A stretch of 64,000 nt of DNA from Isoetes taiwanensis (GCA_021234155.1 JAJEKV010000039.1:10489077-10553076); one strand, 5' to 3'; shown: positions 22,861 through 36,717, numbered from the stretch's first letter. A program made the numbers and translations. Notes: generated from the sequence alone by a model not told the origin.

Positions 22861-24509
22861 TATCGGCCCAAATGAGTAACTTTAAGTTATGCACTAGATA
22901 ACCGTCTGGGTGGAAGGGGCTTCTTATGGGAAACTAGTTGCGCGATGGTGTTACTGTTACTGGTTTTCTACACGAAACCCCGACATCTAGGCATCTAGCT
23001 GATGTAAGTCACCAGGGGTTGAAATTTTGATGCTTCACATAGCTCTAAGCAGTGGCCACCAAAAATTTCAAGCCAAAAAATTACCCAAAATAACTCTTGA
23101 AATGGAAAGCTAGAAATTTCATTTATCTGGTGGTTTACGTGAAAAAATTAAAGTCTTTTTGGTTTGATAACCTAGTGGCCAACATTCTATTTGCTTATGA
23201 GTGTGCTTGTGAGTACAAGGTGGGCCCAAATGACCAGCTTATTCGTTATGTAATAGTCTTTTTAGTCTGATAACCTAGTGGCCAACATTCCATTTGTGTG
23301 CTTATTAGTACAATGGGGACAATTGTGTCAGTATTGGAGCAACTCGAACCTGATTGGCAATTGGTTTGATATCTACACAACATGTACCTAATTATAGTAG
23401 TTTTAACGTCACGCCACTAGGCAGCATCCAACCTGTTTTTGCATGTTGTAGATGTGTCAAACCTTGCATCTACTACAAAATCAGTTGACTTTAAATTCGA
23501 TATTGTTATCCTTGAGCCCAAATAAAGTATACTTTGAGCCATTATAGTTCGTGCTAAATGTGGCCACTATTTACAATAAGTATCAACTCTTGCTTAGGAA
23601 ATAACATTTGACTAAGAAGAGATTGCATCACGTACAATGGTACAATAACTTGTTAAAGCACCACAAAAGGAATATAACTTTGGAGATACAACTTAAGAGC
23701 ATGCATAAATGCGAAGTAAGACACTTCTTTATCTCCCAAATAAAAGATAATAAGAATGGGATTGAGTTTTGTCCATGGAGGCTAAATGGTTATGGGATCC
23801 AATAAATAAAAGAAAATAAAGTAATAAAACAAAAGAAAAAGAGAGAGATAAGAAGAGATAGATAAATGATTTTTAACGTCTACGTACCACAAACAAACAA
23901 AGAGAAAGAAGAAGAAAAGCCAAGGAAAAAGATAAAACATACAAATAACATTATCAACATCATCTTTTTGTATGTATGCATAGGTAGTAGGATAGGAGGA
24001 TAGCATTAATTCATAGGGAGGGTGCCGTTAAAATGCCCTCATTCTTTACTTTGAAATGCCCATTTTAGCTAGCTGTTTCATGTTGAAACGTCATGGTGAA
24101 CTAGAAGCTGCAAGCCCATTGTATCACTACGAAACAACAAGCTCCCGCTATTTCTTTACATAGAAGTCAAGGATGGTGACATTTTAGCCCGCTTGTTACA
24201 TTTTGAAGTGATCAAGCACATTACTTTTTCATGTTTTGATTTGGACTGAAAAATGGCGAAATGTCATCGTCCTAACTTTTATGCCTTTTGATAGCACACA
24301 TTAAGAACTAGATGCATGGTATATTGTTGGGTCTTTGTGGTCCAATGAAGGACAAGTGTGAGCATTTAGTGGTCTATTGGGTCAAAATAACTACATGTCA
24401 AGGAACGTTGGTGTGCATTCTTGTTTGTATTCCAATGATGGATTGCCACGTGGTGATCATTCTATCCAAGAAAGAAAATGCAGCATTCTGGAACGACCGC
24501 TTGGGCCAG
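22861..24509. other. Intergenic sequence with a local tandem duplication
   Basis: No gene is recognised. The phrase GATAACCTAGTGGCCAACATTC occurs near 23163 and 23277, part of a diverged tandem duplication of about 114 bases. A purine-rich run occupies about 23805-23940. Confidence 0.5.
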
Positions 24510-25140
24510 TTACCTACACTGTGACGCATCGCCATAGCTGAGTCTAGGAGCTTGAATCATGCTCAAAATCCGACAGAAAACACTTGGGACGCTTGAATCT
24601 GACGGAAAATCATTGCCTATAGCCTGTAGCTTAAAGCCTGAAACCTTCGCCATAGCCGAAAGTCTGCTTGAAGGAATCAGCAATGGCACGAGCTGAAGCA
24701 TCGCTGGATCATCTGAGCTCAAAACCTGAAGCATCAAAACCTGGGTTGAGCTCCAAACCTGAAGAATATCGCCGGATCACCTGTGCCATAGCCGAATCTT
24801 TCCTTGACGCTGTGGAAATGGGAATAGGTCGCGTGTTCGGGCTGGCGAGGCGGTAGCTACCGCCCGGCAGCCGGTCGCGCCTACCAGCTCCCGGTTACTG
24901 CTGGCGATAACCAGCTTGCCTACCAGCCCAGAACGCTTCCCCTTTTCATCCCACATCACAACTTAAAATCTTCATAGAAAGCTTTGTTGCGATGAATGGT
25001 GTTTGGTATCGGCGCGACCGGCTGCTGGCGGTAGCCAGCTGCCCCTACCAGGCCCAAAACGCGCTCCCTATTTTCATTCCACATCACAACTTAAAATCTT
25101 CATAGAAAGCTTTGTTGCGATGAATGGTGTTTGGTATCAG
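24510..25140. repeat. GC-rich local duplication
   Basis: Two diverged units of about 125 bases (roughly 24890-25014 and 25015-25140) share CACATCACAACTTAAAATC and GAATGGTGTTTGGTATC, preceded by CCGGTCGCGCC / GGCGCGACCGGC-type sequence. Near 24845 GGCGGTAGCTACCGCC forms a perfect 16-base palindrome. Phrases around CTGAAGC and CATAGCCGAA recur at 24520-24800. No protein is recognised. Confidence 0.5.
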
Positions 25141-26784
25141 TTGAAAGCTAAATTCTGAAACTTTAGTATGTGATATCAAGATAGGAGGTTTAAGAAGATT
25201 AAACACATCAAAATAACGTTTTTACCCTTAAATGGGTGCTACCTGGACAACATCCAAAACCACAGACAACAAAAAAAGTCGTTTTTTTTTGTGGACACAA
25301 CAACATTCTTGTGGACTTAAAGATGCTTAAAATATGACCTTGGCATGGATAAGGCTTATACCATATGCCATAGCAAAGCGAAATGTGTTATTTTTCTAGA
25401 GTTGTTCTGCTAAGGAGTCTGTCTCAAGATCAAAATTCATGAAAGCTTTATGAATTGTGGAGAACATCATAAATAGAAGTATGATTTGTTTAGTACTTTT
25501 AATTTGAGACAAGGGTCATTAGCCTTGCACCTCATTCTCTAAAGAGACTCAAACCTAATACATAGAACTAGAGTTAAGGACACTTGAATAAAAAATGTCA
25601 ATTAGTTATAACTTGAATAAGAAATGTCAACCAGCTATAACTTTCTAGATAAGAACACAAAAAGACAACACTAGCATTGAATTTGGCACGCTCTTTCTTC
25701 ATTGATTTCTCATTTATGAAACAAGGCTATATGAAATCTATGTTTTCAAGACATTGGTTTCAGATATTTAATGCTTGATGCCATCATAACCCAAAGCTAT
25801 GTTAGAATTTATGTTGTCAACACATTGGTTTCAAGTTTTAAATGTTTGATGCCACCATAATCCATTAAATGTGTTGGTGTTTGACGGTTATTATTGAGAA
25901 TGAGCCATTGATATGGAATGTCCATCTTTTTTTAATTGTATGTGAGATGGATGTAGTCTTTATCCCTTTCAACAACAACTTGCTCCATTCCTAACATTTA
26001 AAAGCAAGATCATGCGCCAGAAAAGAATATTCTCGAAATATAATAGATTATAAAATGGAAGAAAAGCCAAACTGCACCCTAGTGCACGTGTACTGTTCAA
26101 GAATTCTATGGAGAATGAAAGAAGAAAAAGTCGGTTGGAGTATCCAAAGGATCAAATTGGCAACTTACATGCCACAGTATCATTGGAAAGAGACATACAA
26201 CATATATAGAAAAATATTGAGATGTCTATTGGTGTCAAGGTGCATGTGACTTGTTAAATGTGAAGGGCAATTCTTTATTTATATAGAGGGTAAAAGGTGT
26301 ATATATTGGGTGGAACGCATAGTTCATGTATAAGACAAAATGCATGAGACAGGGACCACAAGCAGACACTTGGGAGATGGCTAATGGGGTGAATTCTATT
26401 TGCATTTATCCAAACTTACAAGTCCAAGCTGCACAAGCAGACACTTGGGAGACGGCTAATGGGGTGAATTCTATTTGCATTTATCCAGAGTACAAGTCCG
26501 AGCTGTCAAGAATGACTGACCTACAGGGAATCAAGAATGACTGACCTACAGGAGGGAAGTGAAATTAAATGAAGGAGGAGAGATTCGACAAACATATGTT
26601 GGTAGATTGAGAGCAAGCAGATCGAGGTATACAGAGCTGATACTTTCTGGGTGCTGCTCTTTGTTAATTTGCTATGATGGCACAATGGGCTGATATGTTT
26701 GTTGGCACTAGGCGAGATTTGATGCAAGATCTAGTCCATTGATCGAGATACTGGATTCGAAATGGTTGGTCTAGGGGAAGACAT
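25141..26784. other. Upstream intergenic sequence of the ABCC gene with short tandem duplications
   Basis: No coding gene is seen. Small direct duplications recur: about 30 bases at 25585-25645 (AATGTCAAYYAGYTATAACTT), about 70 bases at 25725-25860 (ACATTGGTTTCA), 75 bases at 26358-26507 (ACAAGCAGACACTTGGGAGA), and 22 bases at 26506-26549 (CAAGAATGACTGACCTACAGG). They look like independent local duplications rather than one satellite. Confidence 0.55.
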
Positions 26785-27212
26785 GTTGAAGGAAAACAAT
26801 GGTCCAAAACAATGATTCGAAATAAGGCAAAAAAAAAATGAATGAAAGAATTATATAGTGTTTGTGTTGTCGGTAGCTTACATGGGAGGGCATGACACGT
26901 GGACACCGGGAAAAAAAAAAGGGCTACTTATGCGTTCAAGCTCGCTATGCATGTTTGTTGCTCCTGCTCTGTCGATTCCATTTTCCGTCGATTCATCGCC
27001 TCAATTCGCCCCCTCTGATCCTTGAGTTGTTAGATTGCCGGATTTATCCCTCCGTCGCCATACCCGCAACATCCCCACCTCCCCATATCCCAATTCGTCG
27101 ATTTTCACCCCCGGTTGCTTTGATTATATGCAGGCTCGCAGGGATTTCTCGCTTGGACCGCTGCTTCTTCGTTCAATTCGGATTCGCCGACAACGGACTT
27201 GCCTCGAAGACG
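26785..27212 (+). promoter_or_regulatory. Proximal promoter and 5' leader region of the ABCC gene
   Basis: This stretch lies directly upstream of the proposed start codon. It has a CT- and C-rich lower part (about 26960-27110), as in plant 5' leaders, and ACACGTGG, a G-box-like ACGTG core, at about 26896. The transcription start cannot be placed. The same frame stays open upstream of ATG 27213 to 26892, so a longer N-terminus is formally possible. A near-copy of 26785-27193 lies 14.5 kb away at 41317-41788. Confidence 0.5.
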
Positions 27213-27225
27213 ATGCTTGACTCCT
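27213..27225 (+). CDS. Proposed start exon of the ABCC gene (13 bases)
   Basis: An ATG at 27213 reads M-L-D-S and meets a donor CCT/GTACG at 27226. The next exon opens after TATGTTTTTGCAG at 27645 and the phases match, giving M-L-D-S-F-S-K-H-F-L-D-L. The ATG at 27623 would have to be read through that acceptor and is therefore less likely. Downstream of 27645 no in-frame ATG precedes TMD0. RNA evidence would settle it. Confidence 0.6.
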
Positions 27226-30200
27226 GTACGATTATGTTCTCCTACATTTTTATTTAGCAGATTGTTTAGAGAAATGCTGCACCCAACAATTTTTTCTACA
27301 TTCCCCAAACTTAACATTCCCCACATGATCGACTCATAACATAACATGATTAACAAACAGACCCAAAAACCAATACATATGCTGGATTCACATGCACCAT
27401 CGCCGCCCTCGCCCTCATGTAAAATGCCACGCCCTTTTACGCCCAGCATCACCAACCATCGCGAATCTGCACAGGGTATAACAGAGCCCCTCTCCGGCCA
27501 CTGTTGCATGTGAACCGCCGGCCACTGTTGTTGCATGTGAACCGGCTCTAAGCCAACTTGTGATTTTCGTGATCTTATGCAAGGAATCGGCTTATGAAAT
27601 AGCAGGAATCCATTTATGAAATATGATCTATTATGTTTTTGCAGTTTCGAAACATTTTCTCGATCTATGTCAACCGGGTGAAAATGGAGATAGAAACAAA
27701 TGCCGGCATGGAGGCACTGTATCAGACAATTCTTGGGAGTGGATAGTGGACTTAATATCTGCTCCTTATCAGCAGCATACCCTAGTTCTGGTGCTTAATT
27801 TGATCTTCTTAATAGCCTATTCTCTCATCTTGGTATGGCAGAGGTTGAAGTACTATAGTTGCCTCTACCGTCCTCTCAAGCATGAAGCAACTTCCGACGG
27901 CTTGCATATACCTTCTTCTAATCACTTTCAGGTTAGAAAATCATACAGGGCTACAATTTGGTGCTGTATTTATCTTTCACTGGTTAGCCTTGTTGTGACA
28001 ATATGGGGGTTGTTTTACGGATGGAAAAATGGCTGGTCTCGGCATTTGGTGCTAATAGTTGCATCCTCTCTATTCCAAGCGTTGGCCTGGTTTGTTATGG
28101 TGTTGATTGTAGATCTGACGAAGAGAGCAGGCACAGCAAAGTTCCCTGGGCTGTTAAGGACGTGGTGGCTGGTATCATTCTTGTTATGCTTATATCAGGT
28201 TGTATCCCATATTCTTCTAAGAAAGCAACACCTTGAAACAGTAGTTTTTTGGACGGAAGTTGCTTCTCTTCTGCCTTGCATATGGTTATGCATTGCTGCA
28301 TTCAGGGGTGAAACTGGAGTGAGTTTGGTTCTACCTGACCTACGTGAGCCTTTTCTGGTGAATGGTGATGCACATGCAAGTGATTTACAGAGTAGGGGTG
28401 AGCTGATAACGCCTTACAGGGATGCAGGAATTCTTAGTTTGGCAACATTTTCCTGGTTGAATCCTCTTTTAGCTGCAGGAGCTCGGAAACATTTGGGACC
28501 AAAGGATATACCTTCTCTTGCACCCCAGGATCGAACCGATGTCTCCTATCAGAAGCTGAAGTCAAATTGGGATCGACTGAAGGCGGAAAGTCCTTCAAGG
28601 ACTCCATATCTGTTCTCAGCAATAGCATTGACGTTTTGGAGGGAAGCCGCTTGGGGTGCTTTGTTTGCCTTTATAAATGTTCTTGCCTCATATGTTGGCC
28701 CATATTCTCTTAATGATTTTGTTGAATATCTTGGAGGTAGACGAAGATTTGCTAATGAAGGACTTGTATTAGCTCTTCTTTTCTTTGGTTCAAAGCTAAT
28801 AGAGAGCCTCTCACAGCGCCAGTGGTATATGGGGATAGATGTCTTGGGGCTGCATGTTAGATCTGCTTTAACTGCTTTTGTATATCACAAAGGCTTGAGG
28901 CTCTCTAGTCCTGCTAGGCAGAGTCATACAAGTGGTGAGATAATCAATTATATGGCTGTGGATGTGCAGCGTGTTGGTGATTTTTCTTGGTATTTGCATG
29001 ATACTTGGGTTCTTCCCTTACAGATTATTCTTGCAATGATTGTTCTTGTTAGGAGTGTTGGTTGGGCATCCTGTGCCACTCTAATTGCAACTTTTGTTTC
29101 TATTACTGGCAACATACCATTAGCAAAGATGCAAGAGGAATTTCAAGATAAATTAATGTCAGCAAAAGATGAAAGAATGAAGGCCACGTCAGAATGCTTA
29201 CGGAGTATGAGAATACTAAAACTACAGGCATGGGAGACAAGATACTTGAATAAACTTGAAAATCTTAGAACTGAAGAGTATAAATGGCTGCAAAAGGCTT
29301 TGTTCTCTCAAGCGGCTGTGACTTTTATATTTTGGGGGGCACCCATGTTCGTGTCTGTTGTTACATTTGGCACATGTATTTTAATGGGCATCCCCCTTAC
29401 AGCAGGAAGAATTCTTTCAGCGTTAGCGACTTTTAGGGTCCTTCAAGAGCCTCTGCGTAATATTCCTGACCTTGTTTCGACCATTGCCCAAACTAGAGTC
29501 TCTCTTGACAGATTATGGATATTTTTGCAAGAGGAAGAACTTGAACATGATGGGTCCATGTCAATATTGAGAGAAAAAGTGAACGGGAATGGTTTGTCTG
29601 ATGTTGTTATTGAGATACAAGAAGGGGTGTTCAGTTGGGATCCTACAGCTGAAGCACCTACTCTTGCAGGAATTAACATTACTGTGAAAAGGGGCATGCG
29701 CGTAGCAATTTGCGGTGTGGTAGGTTCAGGGAAATCAAGCCTTCTTTCTTGTATTTTAGGGGAGATGCCAAAGCTCTCAGGCATGGTAAGTTAACCTACT
29801 AATACTTGTGAGCTAATTAATTTCTTGCTTCCTGTTGGAATCTCATTCCAATTTCTTTCTAAATATTGAAAGGTTATCATTTTTCTGCCTGCCATTTTGC
29901 TTACTGTTGTTCTGAGCTGGAGTACATGAGCCTTTTTTTCCAAGTGAATTTAGGATGCTTTAGTTTTTAAAAGTCAAAGCTACTGGATTAGTCCTTATGT
30001 CAATTGTCTTGTCTCTCTTGCTGGGCTAGCTTCATTCCTCACGCTAACCTATGGTTGAATTTTGCAATCCATGTTGCTTAATGTATTCCAAGCTGGTGAA
30101 GGTGAGCTTTGTGAACAAACATACTAGTGAACTAAAGACACCTTTCATATTTCCTGATTCTTTTTAAAAGATTGAATGCTTTTCTTGTACTTACATTAGG

Positions 30201-33200
30201 ATATCTATGGTGTTTTTATGCCAATGGAGGATGTTTTTGAATCTGATGTAAACAGTACATTCTTATTCTTCACTTTTAACATTTGTGGTATTTAATGTTT
30301 TCAGGTGAGAGTATCTGGTTCAACAGCATATGTTTCACAATCACCGTGGATTCAATCTGGCAAAATACAAGATAATATTCTGTTTGGTAAACCAATGGAT
30401 AAGGCAAAATATGACAAGTGCCTTCAGGTTTGTGCTCTGAAGAAGGACATGGAGCTTTTCATTTATGGTGACCAGACAGAGATAGGAGAGAGAGGTATAA
30501 ATTTAAGTGGAGGCCAAAAGCAGAGGATACAGCTTGCCCGTGCATTGTATCATGATGCAGACATTTATCTTCTGGATGATCCATTCAGCGCAGTGGATGC
30601 CCATACTGGGACGGAACTATTTAAGGTGCCATAGCATGATTGGAGGCTATCTCTTTGAAGTGATTTAATGTGCTCTAGGCCCATGTGTTTGCAATGGGAA
30701 TTTCTTTGTATGTACTGCCCAAGATGTTGTGTGAACTAAGGATTGCTTCCTACTGAATGTGTACCTGTTGCATTAAGCATCTGTCTTGAATTACACTGAA
30801 ACGTTTGCAATTGTAAGGTGCTCGTCTTTTTTTGTGACTTGGCCATAGCCTGTGTTTCACAGGACTGGTATGCCACAGGATGTGGTCTGGACAAGCGATT
30901 CCTTCCTATTGCTGTCTTAATGGGGATCAGCTGCATTAAAGGTTACGTTGAATTAGACTGAACTTTTGCAATTGCAAGGGGTTTGATATCCTTTTTATGA
31001 TTGCAAGGTAGCCTGTCTTTCATGTATGTGTATGTGGAAGCAAAAGGTTTTCTTGTCTGCTGATAGTGGTTCTGTTTTTCTATGATTTTAATTTCCTCAT
31101 TTAACTAATCTTATTAACCATTCTGGTCGTCTTTAGACTAACTTAATTACACTGATTTGGCAGAAATATTTGCTGGGAGCTTTAGCATCCAAGACTGTCA
31201 TATTTGTGACCCATCAGGTCGAATTCTTGGCTGCGGCAGACCATATTCTGGTAAGTGTGTTGGTTCTCTGGAACATGTTGTTTCATTTACTTTGGTAGCA
31301 AAGGTCCATGGCTGCTTGTTGTTATATTCTAAACAGGAAATGACATTGCCATCAATATTTTCTTCTGGCTTTCTATCGACTCTCCTCTTCCGGGAGTCTA
31401 TGTCCTTAACACTGCTAATCAGATTTGCAGATCAGAAATATGAGAAATGACTAAACTCTACTTAAGCAACAGGCTGGCCTGGACTTTAAGCAGGAACAAT
31501 ATTGTTCGCAGCCGCAAATACATTCTTTCTTTATCAGTGGTGAAGCCACAATTGGAAATCTGACCCGCGTCCACCTCCATGAGGTTTTCTAAAAAGAGTT
31601 AAGCAGATAGCTCAATACAAAAGGAACAGCAATGTCACTCATATTCTGCTTCTGAGTTTTTGTAATCTTTAGTACGTTATATTTTATATTAGGTTACATG
31701 CTACTAGGATGTGCTTTCTTGGCGCCTAGCTGTTCAGGATATTTTTAGTTATTCATATTACAATGGTATTATGGGTTTTATAGACACGTAGATGGGACCA
31801 CTAAATGATAAATGATGTTAGTAAATGTTTCTTTTTTTCCTTTTCCTTCCTGCCCCCTTCTTCAAACTAACTTCACTTAAAAGCGTGCAGCTCCACATAT
31901 TTGTCATGTTTATCGTTACAAGATGTAGCATCCATCAAGCAATTGTTAAAGAATTTACATGGGCATGTTTGATGCTTTATATCACAAGGTCGTTTGAAAT
32001 TTGTTGTTTTAGTTCATGGATGAAATGGTTTCCCATCTCAACAGAGTTGTCATATAACAAATTTGCAGGTTATGCGCAATGGTGAAATTACCCAAGCGGG
32101 GAAGTATGATGAATTGTTACAAGCAGGCACAGATTTTACTGCACTAGTGGAGGCACATAACGAAGCCATAGAAGCTATGGACCTTAACGAGTACTTATTG
32201 GAGGATGATGAAAAGGACATGGAGGTTACCATTGAGGAGGAAGAAGGCCTGAAGTCATGTGAAGATGATTATCCGATCACATGTGAGATGAATAAAGTCA
32301 AGAGAAAGAAAATGGAGAAACAACCCTCTGTAGATAAAGGTGGAAAATTGAACAAAACTGGCAGCAAGAAATTGCACAAAAGTGCCAGTAAGAAAGACCG
32401 GAAAAGAAAAGGCCAGCTTGTGCAAGAAGAGGAGAGAGAGAAGGGGAGTATTAACATGAAGGTGTATTGGTCATATTTGACAGCAGCCTACCGAGGTGCA
32501 TTGATACCCCTGATTCTTCTTTCACAGACAGCATTTCAACTCTTACAGATAGGTAGCAATTGGTGGATGGCATGGGCAAGTCCAGCTGCTGATGGGGAGC
32601 CTGCTAAGGCGAGCAATGTTGTGCTCATTTGTGTATATATGGGGCTTGCATTTGGCAGTTCAATATTTGTATTTGCCCGTGCTCTGTTGGTGTCCATTTT
32701 TGGTCTTGTAACAGCACAGAAGTTATTTCTGAGCATGCATCGGTGTATTTTTCGAGCTCCAATGTCCTTTTTTGACTCTACACCTGCTGGTCGAATTTTG
32801 AATCGGGTAATAAACTTCAGACATATTGTGTCTACAATGCATATTAGGTTGCTGCCTCAGCTGCTAGAACTTTGTATGTATTATATATGTTTTAACTCAA
32901 TGGATGTTATATTAGTTTTCTATAGTAAATGCTTTGTAAGGATAGCAGTTTCTCTGAACTTCTTAGATAAAATTTCTCTGAACTTCTTAGTTTATACTTC
33001 TGAGATAAACTAAGGTATCTCATACTGCATACTATGTACCAAGAAGCAGTCATGTGATCTAGTCTAGTTCTCCTTTTTTGGGCTGTGATACAGCATATCA
33101 TTGATTTCTCAAATTTGATCCCTTCATGTATGTTTTCCTTTTAAGTTGTTGCATGTAGTTTCAGTAATTATTATTCCTGTTCAATTTGCCTTGGATTTAT

Positions 33201-36200
33201 GTTGTGTTATGGGTCTCATATAACAGGCATCTACAGACCAGAGTGTTGTTGACTTGGATATTCCTTTTCGGCTTGGCGGTTTTGCTTCAACAACGATTCA
33301 ATTACTTGGTATTGTTGGAGTTATGACAAGGGTCACATGGCAAGTGGTTCTGCTTTTCCTGACAGTTGTCGTCATATGCGTCTGGATGCAGGTAAAGTAC
33401 TTCTCTTTCTTACAATATTATCTTACAACATATACAGGCAACTATAATAATTGCCAAATTAGATTGCGCTTCAACAAAAATTTCAATCACTTGTTAAAAT
33501 TATTATGGCAAGATCATGTGGCATGCATCTGGAATGCAAGTTTGATGCATATTGGCTAATGATAAATGAGATCATACACATATGGAGAATTGTAGGATGG
33601 GGCATAATTGGAGACGACTTAATGATGCCACTGTAATGTGGGTTTGTCTTTTTATCAATTTTCTTAGTTTTGTTTTCGGATTGTTGACTGACTGGTAGGA
33701 TAAATGCAGTAATGCAATGACAGTAATGTAGTATTTGTTTCTATGTGTCTGTTGGTTGTCAAAGAATACTGACTGACATTGTTAGTTATTATTAGTTATT
33801 AATGGACTGCTTTTGTCTGATGTCAATTATGGGAAGGTTGAGTTGCTTTAGTTGTCAAAGAATACTGATTGACAATTAATAATGGAGTGCTTTGTGTAAT
33901 GTCATCCATTGGAAGGTTGAGTTGCTGCTCCCCTTTTGTTAATTGCTATACGTTGCTTTTGCTTTCTCTACTGGTGACCAATCTTCTACGTTGTTTGCAG
34001 CAATATTACATGGCATCAGCAAGAGAGTTGTCACGTCTTGTAGGAACTCAGAAAGCCCCAATAATACATCATTATGGCGAGTCTATAACAGGAGCATCAA
34101 CGATAAGGGGTTTTGGCCAAGAACAACGGTTTATCAAGACCAATATGGAACTTTTTGATTCCTATTCACGACCATACTTTCACAGCTTTGCAACAATTGA
34201 ATGGCTTTGTTTGCGAATGGAACTTCTGTCTACTTGCGTGTTTGCCTTTTCAATGGCATTGCTTGTGAGTTTACCAATGGGGGCAATTGATGCAAGTAAG
34301 ACGTTGTTGTACCATTTAATGCCTTTGTTCTCTGGCAGTTGTCCATAGCCTGAAAACAATTTGGACGTTTATTTCTCTAGGCATGGCTGGGCTTGCAGTA
34401 ACTTATGGGTTGACACTGAATGCAAGACAATCAAGATGGGTACTTAGTTTGTGCAAGCTGGAGAACAAAATCATCTCTGTGGAGAGGATTCAACAATATA
34501 CTCGTATTCCAAGTGAGGCACCGTTGGTTGTGGAAGATCACCGTCCTCCACGAGATTGGCCTTCCCGGGGCAGAGTGCATATTCAGGATCTCAAGGTGAG
34601 ACATTGTATTCTTAATCTCTAGTTGAGCAGGGATGCGAGGTGGACTTTTCCCCTGATATCATTATAGCCCCATCTAGTAATCTAGTCAATTCCATGAACT
34701 CGATATTATGTGTAAGAATCATGGCCCTGAACATGTATGCCATCTATACACGCCCATATATACAGCTGCAGAGCGTCCATAACTGATTTTGTCAAAATTC
34801 AGTATCCATGCTCCTGTTAACATTTTTGCTGTAAGATTATGGAAGATATTAGGTTTTGAGCTATTTGGGCATTTGTCGTGTTGCATATCTTAATTTGTTT
34901 GTGGGCTTATTAAGTTGATGATGCTATTTAGGTGCAATATAGTCCACGAACTCCAGTAGTTCTACATGGGATTACTTGCACGTTTCCTGGAGGGAAAAAA
35001 GTTGGAATTGTTGGCAGGACTGGAAGCGGGAAATCGACACTTATTCAGGCGCTCTTCAGAGTTGTTGAGCCAGTTGGTGGGGCTATTTTTATTGATGGTT
35101 TGGATGTATGTGCAATGGGATTGCATGACCTGCGAGCGAGATTAAGCATTATCCCTCAGGATCCAACTCTCTTTGAAGGGACAGTGCGTGGAAATCTTGA
35201 TCCACTTGAGGAACATCCAGATGTGGAAATTTGGGAGGTATTTTCTGCGCCTTGTTCGGTAGATTCATCAGTCAAGTTTTGCAGGGGGGCTGATGCCATA
35301 AATGTCCTTTTAGATGGTTACATATAATGACTGAAATAAGAATAAGGATCATGTCATCGTTTACCACCTTATAGAGAAGTGTCCATGGATGTTAATACTT
35401 TGTATCCTGAAAATCTGTTGCAACATTGCAGGCACTCGATAAGTGCCAGCTTGGGGATGTGCTGCGTTCAAAAGAAGACAAGCTTGATTCCCTAGGTGAG
35501 TTTCTGAGGTTTTCAGCAGTGGTTGAAATTGGGCTGTGAAACCGAGTGCAGGTCTTGTTTTTCATGACATCAAAGTTATGCAAGCTGCTTTTTTGGATTC
35601 CATTGAAAATTGTGTGTTGAACCTGAAATGCAAAACATGTCTAACATGAATATAGGAACAGCTTCAATGGCTTATTGCTGTGGTTACAAAGGAAACATAG
35701 GTGCACAGGAACATAGAAGCTCAATGATGATTGCCTCAAGCTGGAGAGCCATCACTGTTCTCAAGACTTAGTTAAAGCCTAGTTGAGCGAGTAGAGCTTA
35801 TGGACTTCAAATTCAGGATGGGTTAGCTCTACAAACTGTTAACAAAAAATTTGCTCCCATCTTGTCTAGAAGGTTCAGGTTCATACAAAGTCCTAAAATC
35901 AGAAGATAAGTCCGTTATTGCCTACATGGGAAATTTCTTGTAGATTTATTGAATGCTACCTACCATATTGTCAATGCCTTGATTGTTTACAGGAGCTCGT
36001 CCGTGTGGCATTTAAAGTCAGAGATTTGGTGTTATTGAGATATTGACTATAGGGCTTATGTTACTAGCTTAATATTTTTTGCATAGAAGATGTGGATGAT
36101 TCTGGTGGGGATTCTTATTGTCATGGAATTATGCAAGAGCTTATCTCTGAGTTCTCTGGCTTACTAATCCTTTTGAGCTGGACTATTGTTTATTGTTACT

Positions 36201-36717
36201 AATCCTTCTGCTACTGTTTATTGTTGAAATTCATCTTGCATTGTTTAATTTGTCTTAGACATCTAAATTTCAGTGTCGGAAAATGGAGAAAACTGGAGTG
36301 TTGGACAGCGGCAACTGTTTTGTTTAGGTCGAGCCTTGTTGAAACGGACCCGAATCCTGGTTCTTGATGAAGCAACAGCATCAGTGGACACAGCAACAGA
36401 TGGGGTTGTCCAGAGGACCATCCGTGCAGAGTTTGCCAACTGTACAGTGATTACAGTAGCCCATCGCATCCCTACTGTGATTGACAGTGATTTCGTGCTA
36501 GTTCTCAGTGATGGTATGTATCATGAAGTTAATTACTGCATAGAAATTAAAGTGCTTAACAGTTATTTGGATAATTACAGGGAGAGTTGCAGAGTATGAT
36601 ACTCCAATTAAGCTTTTGGAGGATAAGTCGTCACTGTTTTTGAAGCTTGTAACAGAATATTCTGTGAGGCAAAGCAGTTATTCTGATTTGACAAGTGTAG
36701 GGAGGGAGTCAGCGTAG
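27213..36717 (+). CDS. ABC transporter C family (MRP-type) full transporter, 12 coding exons
   Basis: This is a predicted ATP-driven exporter of organic anions and glutathione conjugates, probably in the vacuolar membrane as for plant ABCC proteins; the substrate is unknown. My exons: 27213-27225, 27645-29785, 30305-30625, 31164-31250, 32069-32806, 33227-33391, 34001-34295, 34381-34595, 34932-35237, 35432-35495, 36274-36513, 36581-36717. All introns are GT-AG; the sum is 4722 bases, 1573 codons plus TAG. Layout: TMD0 (about residues 30-210), TMD1, NBD1 with Walker [10 protein letters not shown] (about 695), LSGGQ (785) and [10 protein letters not shown] (806); linker rich in Lys/Glu; TMD2; NBD2 with GRTGSGKST (1353), WSVGQ (1456), LVLDEA and a His switch AHR (about 1512). 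Asp replaces the catalytic Glu in NBD1, normal for ABCC. The tiny first exon is the weakest call. It reads intact and is the only clearly functional gene here. Confidence 0.9.

Noticed and set aside
24840-24865. GGCGGTAGCTACCGCC palindrome as a regulatory site
   Set aside because: It lies in a duplicated GC-rich stretch with no gene nearby; nothing points to a function.
27105-27536. A 143-residue reverse-strand frame across the ABCC start region
   Set aside because: It is antisense to the leader, first exon and first intron; it has no recognisable motif.
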